Source: Candidatus Brocadiaceae bacterium
Lineage (GTDB): Bacteria; Planctomycetota; Brocadiia; SM23-32
DNA: 12,608 bases
Assembly (NCBI GenBank): GCA_003567495.1
Contig: PWZK01000261.1
Span: 1-12,608 of the forward strand
Direction of reading: 5' to 3'
Shown here: piece after piece, positions 1-6,498 of the stretch
Layout: each line of letters opens with the position of its first letter
Numbering within the stretch: position 1 is the first letter of the stretch
The notes under the pieces: generated by a model
Database searches by the model: none
What the model was told of the DNA's origin: nothing
What the model saw: the letters and a program-made list of their open reading frames with translations, nothing else
Position numbers and translations under genes: made by a program

Positions 1-935
1 ACGGCAGAAGCCAGACCATACGGATATTGCCGGCTTATCGTTCGTTCTTAATCGGACTGATGCCGCAGCTCAAGTCGCTTAAAGTCGTCATAGACGGCTC
101 GGGAGGCATCGGCGGTGAGGTCATACCCTATATACTTGGAAAAACGCAGCTTGACGTCATAAAATCACACTGCGAACCCGACGCAGGTTCGGAACTTCTG
201 GGGCTTCGATTCCCCGCCGGACCCGTCAACACCTCCGTGCAGGGGCTGATAGGCGAAAACAACGCGCATCTGGGAATGGCGATCGATTATGACGGAGACC
301 TGTGCACATTCTACGATGAAAAAGGCAACGCTCTGCGCTCCGACGTGGCCGGGGCCCTGATCGCACGCGAACTGCTCGAACTTAAGCCCGATTTGAAAAT
401 AGCATACGACCTGCGATCAAGCGCCGCCTTCAGAGAAGAAGTCCTGCGGGGAGGCGGACAACCGATCCAAACCAGCCCCGCAACAGGCCCGATAAGAGAA
501 GCAATAATCGCAAAAGGCGCCGAATATGCCTTCGACATCGACGGAAGACACCTTTTCAAAGCATTCAGAGGCGGGGAATCGCCGCCGCTGGCACTTCTTC
601 TGCTGTGTTCGGCTCTCTCTCGCAACCAGTCACCCCTTTCCGCCATGGCAAAGCATGTGGCAAGATATGCCTACAGCGGTGTGGTTAGCCACGAAATGCC
701 GACGCCGGAGAAAGCCGACGCCGCCGTCAAAGACCTGTGCCGGACGTTTACGGACTGCCAGAAAGACGATACGGACGGGCTGACCTTTCGATTTCCCTCG
801 TGGTGGTTCCACGTCAAACATAACCCGGAATCACGCCTTATCAGAATCTGTGTCGAAGGGCCGACCGAAAAGGAAGAAAGAAACGGACGCCGCGCGGTCG
901 AAGAGATAATACGAAAATACCAGCACCGGCGGTAA
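1..935 (+). CDS. Divergent alpha-D-phosphohexomutase (phosphomannomutase/phosphoglucomutase-like), 5' truncated
   Basis: This is the C-terminal part of a sugar-phosphate mutase. The reading frame is open to the left edge from base 3, so the first domain with the phosphoserine loop lies outside the window; a TTG at 27 is only an internal codon. Domain II begins at LKVVIDGSGGIGG. The metal loop is present as DYDGD (bases 285-299), followed by a VDExG-like YDEKG. Domain III begins near KIAYDLRSSAAFRE, and a short domain IV closes the protein. Family members interconvert hexose 1- and 6-phosphates in the cytoplasm. Three normally strict loops are altered. The Arg after the metal Asp is Leu. The sugar-binding GExSGH loop reads GGESPPL. 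The phosphate-binding RxSxTEP loop reads KHNPESR. The fold assignment is firm, but substrate and even catalytic activity are uncertain. The stop at 933-935 is followed after 40 bp by the TRIC gene. Confidence 0.8.
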   Translation, partial: GRSQTIRILPAYRSFLIGLMPQLKSLKVVIDGSGGIGGEVIPYILGKTQLDVIKSHCEPDAGSELLGLRFPAGPVNTSVQGLIGENNAHLGMAIDYDGDLCTFYDEKGNALRSDVAGALIARELLELKPDLKIAYDLRSSAAFREEVLRGGGQPIQTSPATGPIREAIIAKGAEYAFDIDGRHLFKAFRGGESPPLALLLLCSALSRNQSPLSAMAKHVARYAYSGVVSHEMPTPEKADAAVKDLCRTFTDCQKDDTDGLTFRFPSWWFHVKHNPESRLIRICVEGPTEKEERNGRRAVEEIIRKYQHRR

Positions 936-975
936 GTTTCCGAAATATCTGAAAAATTTATATCCTGGTAAGTAA

Positions 976-1626
976 ATGAATTACATCTATTATTTAGATC
1001 TTTTCGGATCGTCCGTTTTTGCCGTTTCGGGCGCGATTCTCGCCACGCGAAAAAATATGGATGTTTTCGGCGTCATTGTGGTCGGTTTCGTTACCGCTAT
1101 CGGCGGTGGAACACTTAGGGACGTTCTTATAGGCCGAACACCGGTTTTCTGGCTTTCCGACAAAAACTATATTATACTTATTCTAATTGTCTCTCTTTTA
1201 ACTTTTTCTTTTGCAACAAAGATATTAAGAGTCAAAAACGTTCTTCGTATGGCAGATGCGATTGGACTTGGCACATTTACAATTATAGGAATCAAAATCG
1301 GACTCGACGGTGGGCTGTCAAATTTTTTCGCAATAATCATGGGGATGATGACAGCGGCATTCGGAGGTGTTATCCGGGATGTGTTGTGTCGCGAAACACC
1401 CCTGATTTTGAATCGAGAAATCTATGCTACGGCTTCCCTTGCAGGCGGAATAGTTTTTTTTCTGATGCAGGGTGTCGCACTCCCGGAGAACATAACAATA
1501 ACCATTTCGATTTCTACGATAATAGCCATACGGGTCGTCTCCCTGAAATTTGACTGGAATTTACCTAAAAAAGAACCTCATGACCGGGACTTTTCACATA
1601 ACAACGTTCGGCTGTCAGATGAATAA
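976..1626 (+). CDS. TRIC/UPF0126 family membrane protein (YicG-like)
   Basis: A 216-residue, very hydrophobic protein with about seven predicted membrane spans. It shows the internal duplication of the UPF0126 (bacterial TRIC) family. Repeat one has GGGTLRDVLIGRTPVFW (residues 43-59) and repeat two has GGVIRDVLCRETPLIL (residues 130-145). Family members form trimeric, potassium-permeable channels in the inner membrane; some homologues have been linked to small-molecule export, so the physiological role here is open. The ATG at 976 has only a weak ribosome site (GGTAAG, 967-972). The gene is visibly AT-richer than its neighbours, with many ATA, TTT and AAA codons, which may reflect hydrophobic composition or separate origin. 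Its hydrophilic last 25 residues are encoded in sequence shared, in another frame, with the start of miaB. Confidence 0.87.
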   Translation: MNYIYYLDLFGSSVFAVSGAILATRKNMDVFGVIVVGFVTAIGGGTLRDVLIGRTPVFWLSDKNYIILILIVSLLTFSFATKILRVKNVLRMADAIGLGTFTIIGIKIGLDGGLSNFFAIIMGMMTAAFGGVIRDVLCRETPLILNREIYATASLAGGIVFFLMQGVALPENITITISISTIIAIRVVSLKFDWNLPKKEPHDRDFSHNNVRLSDE

Positions 1627-2926
1627 ACTCGACAGCGAACTGCTGCAGGCGGCACTGCGGCAAAACGGGCTGAAATACGTCGCGACGCCCGCCGATGCTG
1701 ATGTGCTGCTCTACAACACGTGCAGCGTCAGAGAGCAAGCCGAACACAGAGTGTTTTCTCATCTGGGCAGGTGGCGGAAAAAAGCCGAAGCCGACCCCGG
1801 CTTTATACTGGGCGTTATCGGCTGCATGGCACAACGCCTGGAAAAGGATATTATAAGGAAATTTCCGTTCGTGCAGCTAGTCTGCGGCACGCAGTCTTTT
1901 CTGAATGTGCCGGCATATATCGCTAAGATATCCGAAACTGGGCGTTCCGTAATACAGACGGGCGGCGGCCCGCTCGAATTCGAACGCGACCCGGCGCTGA
2001 GAGCGCAGCCGCACCACGCCTACACTGCTATAATGAGAGGCTGCAGCAATTACTGCGCTTACTGTATAGTGCCCGACGTGAGAGGGCCGGAGGTAAGCCG
2101 TCCTCTGGCGGCTGTTACGGATGAAGTAAAACGCCTTGCAGAAGCCGGTGTTATCGAAATAACGCTCCTTGGCCAGAACGTGAACGCCTACGGAAGACAC
2201 CCAAACTACAATGAGGGCGCCGAAGGAGGCCTGCCCGCATTGCTCGAAAATCTGAATGCAATCGAAGGGCTAAAGCGGATCAGATTCGTCACCAGCCATC
2301 CAAAAGATATGACCGACGACATACTTCAGGCAGTGGCGCAGAACGAAAAAGTATGCGAGCACCTGCATGTCCCGGCCCAGAGCGGCTCGGATAAAATATT
2401 GCGGGCGATGAACAGAAAATACAGCAGACGGGACTACCTGGAAATGACAGAACGCGCCCGGCAGATAATCCCCGATGTGGCACTGTCCGGCGATTTTATC
2501 GTAGGATTTCCAGGCGAAACCGAACGGGATTTTCAGCAAACACTTTTTCTCCTTGAAACGACTGGATTTCAACAGAGTTATATATTCCGTTACTCGCCGC
2601 GTCCCGGCACGCGGGCCGCCGCGTTTGAAGACGACGTGCCCGACTCCGTGAAACGCGAGCGACAACAAACACTGCTCGCAGCACAGCAAAGATACGATAT
2701 CAAGCGGCGGGGCTTACTTAAAGGCGCCGCGCTGAATGTTATGTGCACCGGCAAAAATTCCGCTCAGCCGCACGAAGGGCGTTCCATGGGCCGCACACGG
2801 CAAAACGATATAGTTGTGTTCGACGCAGCTCCAAAACGTGAAAATATCTCAAAGGGAGATATCTGCAAAGTCAAGATCGAAAGCACCACCGCTCTGACCC
2901 TCTTTGGAACGGAATTGGCGGGTTAA
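1580..2926 (+). CDS. miaB: tRNA-2-methylthio-N6-dimethylallyladenosine synthase MiaB
   Basis: A 448-residue radical-SAM methylthiotransferase that adds a methylthio group to i6A37 of tRNAs reading UNN codons. The N-terminal cluster cysteines are in GCQMN (Cys12), NTCSVRE (Cys48) and GCMAQR (Cys82). The radical-SAM triad is GCSNYCAYC (Cys155, 159, 162). IRFVTSHPKD and HLHVPAQSGSDKILRAMNR are family hallmarks, and the last 65 residues form a TRAM RNA-binding domain containing SMGRTRQN. The length and the GCQMN motif favour MiaB over RimO or MtaB. The usual YVRG after the SAM cysteines is DVRG here. An ATG at 1550 is possible, but the conserved N-terminus starts at the ATG at 1580 (MTGTFHITTFGCQMN). 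Either start overlaps the TRIC gene, by 47 bp from 1580, which suggests coupled translation. The TAA stop is the first three bases of an intergenic repeat terminus. Confidence 0.95.
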   Translation: MTGTFHITTFGCQMNKLDSELLQAALRQNGLKYVATPADADVLLYNTCSVREQAEHRVFSHLGRWRKKAEADPGFILGVIGCMAQRLEKDIIRKFPFVQLVCGTQSFLNVPAYIAKISETGRSVIQTGGGPLEFERDPALRAQPHHAYTAIMRGCSNYCAYCIVPDVRGPEVSRPLAAVTDEVKRLAEAGVIEITLLGQNVNAYGRHPNYNEGAEGGLPALLENLNAIEGLKRIRFVTSHPKDMTDDILQAVAQNEKVCEHLHVPAQSGSDKILRAMNRKYSRRDYLEMTERARQIIPDVALSGDFIVGFPGETERDFQQTLFLLETTGFQQSYIFRYSPRPGTRAAAFEDDVPDSVKRERQQTLLAAQQRYDIKRRGLLKGAALNVMCTGKNSAQPHEGRSMGRTRQNDIVVFDAAPKRENISKGDICKVKIESTTALTLFGTELAG

Positions 2927-2978
2927 CCCGCTTATTTCACGCGTTTCCAGTGGTGCAGATGCGAAGAAATCAAACGCC

Positions 2979-3022
2979 ATAATTCTTTGCGAAAACGGAC
3001 TCGAAAAGAATTATATAAAACG
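2979..3022. repeat. Palindromic AATTATATAAAACG repeat, copy 1
   Basis: ATAATTCTTT (2979-2988) pairs perfectly with AAAGAATTAT (3005-3014) around a 16-nt loop containing ACGGA. It is followed by ATAAAACG. The 14-mer AATTATATAAAACG (3009-3022) recurs exactly at 11809-11822. A related palindrome with an ACGGAG loop is at 4579-4614. All copies are intergenic. Confidence 0.65.
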
Positions 3023-3088
3023 TCTAACGACTACAACGTACGGCTATTCTCTGCAGAGAACACGAAGAACAACTTTAAAGTTTTTTGT

Positions 3089-3136
3089 CCTACTTTTTTT
3101 CAAAAAAGTAGGTGCCGCCTGCCTGCTGCAGGCAGG
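3089..3136. repeat. Two adjacent hairpins downstream of miaB
   Basis: CCTACTTTTTT (3089-3099) pairs with AAAAAAGTAGG (3102-3112) across a two-base loop. CCTGCCTG (3118-3125) then pairs with CAGGCAGG (3129-3136). Neither is followed by a T-run, so a classical intrinsic terminator is not supported, although they could protect the miaB transcript end. The CCTGCCTG motif recurs in the hairpin cluster at 8622-8681. Confidence 0.55.
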
Positions 3137-3199
3137 TAAACCATCGTTTGCGGAACTCAGGTACACACTGTAAAATCAGAGTTGCCCTAAAAACGCTAT

Positions 3200-3229
3200 T
3201 TAACATGCTGAGCATAAAACCTTTATATA
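3200..3229 (+). promoter_or_regulatory. Candidate promoter of the glycerate kinase gene with a small palindrome in the spacer
   Basis: TTAACA (3200-3205) and TATATA (3224-3229) are separated by 18 bp, an acceptable sigma70-type pair that would start transcription near 3236. The spacer contains the perfect inverted repeat ATGCT-G-AGCAT (3205-3215), a possible operator. The match is imperfect and the region is AT-rich, so confidence is low. Confidence 0.3.
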
Positions 3230-3263
3230 AGCCCCTGCCGTTGGTTTATGAAATATGCGGGAT

Positions 3264-4397
3264 ATGAAATTTATTATAGCACCGGATAAATTCAAGGAAT
3301 GTCTCCCGGCTACCGACGTGGCCGCAGCGATAAAAAAAGGAGTTCTGGATGCGTGTCCCGGTTCGGTGGTAATCGAGGCGCCCATGGCCGACGGCGGGGA
3401 GGGCACCGTGGAGGCCGTGGTTGCGGCGGCTCGTGGCCGGTATGTCGAAACTGCTGTGCCCGACCCCCTCGGCAGGCCGGTTACAGCCAGATTCGGCATG
3501 TTCGACAACGGACGCCGTGCGGTGATCGAGATGGCTGCGGCGAGCGGACTGGACCTGCTCACCCCGGACGAACGCGACCCTATGAAGACATCTACCCGCG
3601 GCACGGGCGTGCTTATAAAAAATGCCGTGCGTGCCGGCGCCCGCCATATAATAGTGGGCATGGGCGGGAGCGCGACCGTTGATTGCGGAATGGGCATGGC
3701 CGCCGAGCTTGGGGTGAAATTTTTTGACGAGAAAGGGGAAGAGATTAAAAAAACCGGCGGAGCGGCACTGGAAAAGGTGGAGCGGATAGAACTCTCCGGT
3801 ATTGAAAAGCGGCTGGAAGATGTGAAGATCGTGGCGGCGTGCGACGTCACCAATCCACTGATAGGGGCAGAAGGCGCCGCCAGAGTATATGCTCCGCAAA
3901 AAGGCGCCGACCCGCAGATGGTGGCGCGCCTGGAAAAAGCAGTGGAGCATTTTGCCCGGGTTACGGGCCGGGAAACCGGCGTAGATATATCCAACTTGCC
4001 CGGCGGCGGGGCGGCGGGCGGACTGGCCGCCGGGATGGTCGCGTTTACGGGCGCCAGGATAGAAAGCGGAGTTGAGACCGTTATCAAAGCGACGAAGCTG
4101 GGTGCTAAGATGAAAGGCTGTGACCTTGTAATAACCGGCGAAGGGAAAGCGGACTATCAAAGCGCATTCGGAAAAACACCGGCCGGTGTTGGCGATCTTG
4201 CAAAAAAATACGATATCCCCGCCGTCATGGTGGCGGGAAAACTGGGAGAAGGATACAGGCAGCTATACAATCACGGCATATCCGCGGCCTTTTGTATTGC
4301 CGACGGGCCGATAAGCACAAAAGAAGCGTTCCATCGCGCTCCGCAGCTTCTGAGAAAGACGGCGGAATCAATAGCCCTGCTGTTTTACGCCGGCTGA
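3264..4397 (+). CDS. glxK: Glycerate 2-kinase (GarK/GlxK family)
   Basis: A 377-residue cytoplasmic kinase that phosphorylates D-glycerate with ATP, in this family to 2-phosphoglycerate, linking glyoxylate, glucarate or serine-type catabolism to lower glycolysis. Family blocks appear in order: APDKFKECLPATDVAAAI, PMADGGEGT, MAAASGLDL, GMGGSATVDCGMGMA, ACDVTNPLIGAEGAARVYA with PQKGA, LPGGGAAGGLAAGM and VITGEGKAD. The family phrase GGSATNDGG reads GGSATVDCG here, and the usual Gly-Ser of the first block (FKGSL) is FKECL. An in-frame ATG at 3255 lies inside the repeat terminus; the ATG at 3264 is preferred because the family begins MKIVIAPD. No strong ribosome site precedes either start. The nearest neighbours have no obvious glycerate-forming role, so it is probably expressed alone; an intrinsic terminator lies about 140 bp downstream. 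Confidence 0.92.
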   Translation: MKFIIAPDKFKECLPATDVAAAIKKGVLDACPGSVVIEAPMADGGEGTVEAVVAAARGRYVETAVPDPLGRPVTARFGMFDNGRRAVIEMAAASGLDLLTPDERDPMKTSTRGTGVLIKNAVRAGARHIIVGMGGSATVDCGMGMAAELGVKFFDEKGEEIKKTGGAALEKVERIELSGIEKRLEDVKIVAACDVTNPLIGAEGAARVYAPQKGADPQMVARLEKAVEHFARVTGRETGVDISNLPGGGAAGGLAAGMVAFTGARIESGVETVIKATKLGAKMKGCDLVITGEGKADYQSAFGKTPAGVGDLAKKYDIPAVMVAGKLGEGYRQLYNHGISAAFCIADGPISTKEAFHRAPQLLRKTAESIALLFYAG

Positions 4398-4517
4398 AGA
4401 GCCTGTTGCACAAACGACAGCGGTGTTTCGCATGCCGTGCCATATAGGCCCCAACCCGGACAAGCCGGAATCTGGAATGAGGAATTAGGAATTTGAACTC
4501 CTGGCTTTCATTGCTTC

Positions 4518-4561
4518 ACATATCAAACCGATATGTTGCGCCCCTGCAGGGCGCGGTTTTT
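4518..4561 (+). terminator. Intrinsic terminator downstream of glycerate kinase
   Basis: GCGCCC (4538-4543), loop CTGCA and GGGCGC (4549-4554) form a 6-bp all-GC stem followed by GG and TTTTT (4557-4561). A second hairpin, ACATATC (4518-4524) with GATATGT (4530-4536), lies immediately before it. The arrangement fits termination of the glycerate kinase transcript, although the distance from its stop (about 140 bp) is long. Confidence 0.6.
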
Positions 4562-4578
4562 GTGTGCCGTTGCGTCCC

Positions 4579-4614
4579 TAATTCTTTTTCAAGACGGAGC
4601 TTGAAAAAGAATTA
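4579..4614. repeat. Perfect 15-bp-arm palindrome
   Basis: TAATTCTTTTTCAAG (4579-4593) and CTTGAAAAAGAATTA (4600-4614) are perfect complements around the loop ACGGAG. The sequence after it (ATACAACGGCAAACGACGAA) resembles that after the palindrome at 2979-3014 and the sequence at 11815-11833, so this is a second member of the AATTATATAAAACG repeat group. It may act as a terminator-like hairpin in either direction. Confidence 0.65.
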
Positions 4615-4701
4615 ATACAACGGCAAACGACGAACGGCATGCGGCAAACAACATTATTTTTGAGCACATCGACACTTTGTTGTCGATATACGAAAAAGAA
4701 T

Positions 4702-4906
4702 GAATATCCAATGTCCAAGGAACGTCCGAACGCAAGCGCCGAAGGCGCGATATGTTATAGCCGGTGACGGAGCGAACATCCGATAGGATGTGAGCGCAGT
4801 CACAGGAAAACGTGAAAGACCGACATGAGTCCTGAAGGGACGACATAACCCTGAAAAAGACGAAAGCACGCCGGTCTTTTTACCTGGTAATTGACATTGG
4901 ATATTC
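4702..4906. repeat. Structured multi-hairpin repeat block inside a 14-bp inverted repeat
   Basis: GAATATCCAATGTC (4702-4715) and its exact complement GACATTGGATATTC (4893-4906) enclose 177 bp. Inside are compact stems: GCGCC-GAA-GGCGC (4736-4748); GTGAC (4764-4768) with GTCAC (4799-4803), enclosing ACATCC-GATA-GGATGT (4776-4791); GTCC-TGAAG-GGAC (4829-4841); and an outer GACCG (4818-4822) with CGGTC (4872-4876) followed by TTTTT. Two units look related, each a small GAA-loop hairpin followed by GATATGTTATAGCC (4749-4762) or GACATAACCC (4842-4851). The function is unknown. It may be a mobile structured repeat, or an RNA ending at the T-run. Confidence 0.5.
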
Positions 4907-4919
4907 GATATTGTATATT
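4891..4919 (+). promoter_or_regulatory. Near-consensus sigma70-type promoter upstream of the sulfatase
   Basis: TTGACA (4891-4896) and TATATT (4914-4919) are separated by exactly 17 bp. Transcription would begin near 4926, giving an untranslated leader of about 160 nt before the sulfatase start at 5085. The promoter overlaps the right arm of the 14-bp inverted repeat, so the repeat may have supplied it. Confidence 0.55.
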
Positions 4920-4947
4920 TATCCGTACCGCGCCGACAGCCCCACCC

Positions 4948-4973
4948 GTTTTCAGAGCGAAGTTTCTGAAAAC
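4948..4973 (+). promoter_or_regulatory. Hairpin in the predicted sulfatase leader
   Basis: GTTTTCAGA (4948-4956) pairs with TCTGAAAAC (4965-4973) around GCGAAGTT. If transcription starts near 4926 this lies in the 5' leader. No T-run follows, so an attenuator is not supported; it may stabilise the transcript or be another repeat. Confidence 0.4.
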
Positions 4974-5084
4974 TCGTAGGTCCTTACGTCGTGTATGTCA
5001 TATGCATCGTTGCAATTTTCAGTTTTGTGCAACAGCCTCCGAACATCCAATTTCAAGTGGCATAATCTAAATAGGAAAACAGCT

Positions 5085-6389
5085 ATGCCAAAACCTAACA
5101 TCCTCTACATCCATTCTCACGACACAGGCCGCTATGTTCAGCCGTATGGCTGTGACGTGCCCACGCCTCACATTCAGGCACTTGCCGAGGACGGCATACT
5201 GTTCAGGCAGAATTTCTGCATCAACCCAACTTGCTCGCCCAGTCGGGCCGCCCTGCTGACCGGCGAGTATCCGCACCAGAACGGGATGACCGGGCTGGCA
5301 CACCGCGAGCATAAGCTGCACGATTACAGTCGTCACCTGGCACAGTTTCTCAAGCGTAACGGTTACGTTACGGCGCTGTCCGGCCAGCAACACGTGGCGG
5401 CCGATCCCGAGTGGATCGGTTATGACCAGATCATTGGTAATAAGGCCGAGGCCCACAAGAGAGCCGCGGCATACCTGCATAACGCCCCGGAGCAGCCGTT
5501 CTTTCTTTCGGTTGGTTTCAGTGAAACGCACCGGAGATTCCCCGAAACCGGGCCGGCGGAAGACAGTCGCTACACCGCGCCGCCCGCCGGGCTGCCGGAC
5601 ACGCCCGAAGTACGCGAAGACATGGCTCGCTTCAAGGCCGGCGCGCGAATCCTGGATGAAAAGATGGGCACGGTCTTCCAGGCGCTGGAAGAAGCCGAGC
5701 TTAATGACAACACCCTGCTCATCTGCACGACCGACCACGGAATCGCGTTTCCCCGCATGAAATGCAATCTGACCGACGCCGGCATCGGCACCATGCTGAT
5801 CATGCGCGGGCCGGGCGGGTTTGAAGGCGGCCGGGTTTGTGATCAGATGACAACCCACCTGGATATCTATCCCACCATCTGCGATCTGGCCGGACTGCAA
5901 CCGCCGGACTGGCTTCAGGGACGCAGCCTGGTGCCGTGGATCCTCGGGGAAGAGGACGAAATCCATGATGCCGTCTTTACCCAGGTCAACTATCACGGCA
6001 GCTACGAGCCCATGCGGGCAGTGCGCACCAGGCGCTATAAGTACATCAAGCGCGGCAGCGACCGACGGCATCCGGCAGGGCCCAATTGCGACGCGAGCCC
6101 GAGCAAGGATGTCTGGGTACGGAACGGCTGGATGAACGAACGCTTCGAAGGTGAAGAACTTTATGATCTGGTATTAGACCCTTGCGAACGGCGAAATCTG
6201 ATCGATCAATCGGAAAAACAGAAAGTGCTCGAAGATATGCGCCGACGCCTTCACGAATGGCAGCGGCAAACCCGGGACCCTCTGCTGCACGAAGGACACG
6301 TGGCGCCACCGGACGGCTGCATCACGGACGATATCAACAACCCCTCCCCCGGCGTCGGCATAAGGTGGCGGGCCGAAGATGGCCCATGA
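5085..6389 (+). CDS. Type I sulfatase, sulfoglucosamine-sulfohydrolase-like
   Basis: A 434-residue arylsulfatase-superfamily enzyme that would hydrolyse a sulfate ester or sulfamate, probably on a glycan. The formylglycine site is complete as TCSPSR (Cys50 to Arg54), followed by AALLTGEYPHQNGM. Other metal and substrate positions are HSHDTGRY (residues 10-17), GQQH (His103), SETH (His149), TTDHG (Asp217, His218) and FPRMK (Lys226). A C-terminal RTRRYKYIKRG and EELYDLVLDPCERRNL complete the family pattern. The overall order is closest to bacterial relatives of heparan N-sulfatase (SGSH). An ATG at 4995 would add 30 unconserved residues. The ATG at 5085 has an AGGA ribosome site (5073-5076) and begins directly with MPKPNILYIH, so no signal peptide is present and a cytoplasmic location is inferred. 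Cys50 needs a formylglycine-generating or anaerobic maturase enzyme encoded elsewhere. Confidence 0.92.
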   Translation: MPKPNILYIHSHDTGRYVQPYGCDVPTPHIQALAEDGILFRQNFCINPTCSPSRAALLTGEYPHQNGMTGLAHREHKLHDYSRHLAQFLKRNGYVTALSGQQHVAADPEWIGYDQIIGNKAEAHKRAAAYLHNAPEQPFFLSVGFSETHRRFPETGPAEDSRYTAPPAGLPDTPEVREDMARFKAGARILDEKMGTVFQALEEAELNDNTLLICTTDHGIAFPRMKCNLTDAGIGTMLIMRGPGGFEGGRVCDQMTTHLDIYPTICDLAGLQPPDWLQGRSLVPWILGEEDEIHDAVFTQVNYHGSYEPMRAVRTRRYKYIKRGSDRRHPAGPNCDASPSKDVWVRNGWMNERFEGEELYDLVLDPCERRNLIDQSEKQKVLEDMRRRLHEWQRQTRDPLLHEGHVAPPDGCITDDINNPSPGVGIRWRAEDGP

Positions 6390-6446
6390 TCCTGTCGATA
6401 AAGATATTTGGCAGGCGGTTTTTTAAATACTCATGACAGTGCTCAA

Positions 6447-6469
6447 CGTGGTTCGCTGAATATATGCGA
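6447..6469 (-). repeat. Single terminus of the dispersed intergenic element
   Basis: Read on the minus strand this is TCGCATATATTCAGCGAACC followed by ACG, matching the termini at 8681-8703 and 11726-11748. It sits in the 109-bp gap between the sulfatase and the URO-D gene. No clear partner terminus is visible in this gap. Confidence 0.5.
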
Positions 6470-6498
6470 TTTTTCATAACCTCAGGGAGAAAATATAA

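Larger units (their letters stand above)
2923..3261 (+). repeat. Intergenic element i: repeat arms flanking a composite insert, between miaB and glycerate kinase
   Basis: This gene-free stretch is bounded by the two arms of a dispersed element. The left arm (2923-2975) begins TTAACCCGCTTATTTCACG and overlaps the miaB stop. The right arm (3239-3261) is a CCCGCATATTTCA terminus in reverse orientation, touching the glycerate kinase start. Both arms recur at 9851-9933 in opposite orientation. The right arm matches 9854-9876 exactly over 23 bp. The left arm shares the runs CGCTTATTTCACGCG and AGATGCGAAGAAATCAAAC with 9880-9933. The 263 bp between the arms contain other repeats and hairpins, listed separately. 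An 89-codon open frame crossing 2904-3173 has no family resemblance and is not called. Confidence 0.75.
4399..5039. repeat. Gene-free segment bracketed by GAGCCTGTTGCACAA inverted ends
   Basis: The stretch 4398-5084 has no convincing coding frame. GAGCCTGTTGCACAA (4399-4413) recurs in reverse orientation at 5025-5039 with one mismatch, so about 640 bp is enclosed by 15-bp inverted ends. A third copy with one change (GAGCCTGTTGTACAA) is at 11711-11725. Inside are a terminator, a 15-bp-arm palindrome, a structured repeat block, a promoter and a further hairpin. No transposase frame and no clear target duplication are visible. It could be a non-autonomous element, a decayed insertion sequence or nested small repeats. 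Confidence 0.5.

Noticed and set aside
3089..3112. Intrinsic terminator for miaB.
   Set aside because: The stem is almost all A and T, and the T-run is within the 5' arm, not after the hairpin.
2904..3173. An 89-codon open frame on the plus strand across the miaB to glycerate kinase gap.
   Set aside because: It runs through the repeat arm and two hairpins, has no family motif, and overlaps the end of miaB out of frame.
3200..4160. Two long minus-strand frames (about 300 codons) opposite glycerate kinase.
   Set aside because: They mirror a GC-rich real gene with complete family motifs on the plus strand; their translations are low-complexity Ala/Pro/Ser or His/Arg-rich.
4817..4850. Hammerhead-ribozyme-like text (ATGAGTCC, TGAAG, GGACGA).
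   Set aside because: The stem resembles hammerhead stem II, but the required CUGAUGA and GAAA core positions are not present, so it was kept only as part of the structured repeat block.
4399..5039. A complete insertion sequence.
   Set aside because: The inverted ends are suggestive, but no frame inside encodes a transposase and no target duplication is visible.
5067..6071. A 334-codon minus-strand frame opposite the sulfatase.
   Set aside because: The plus strand encodes all sulfatase motifs; the antisense frame has no recognisable domain.
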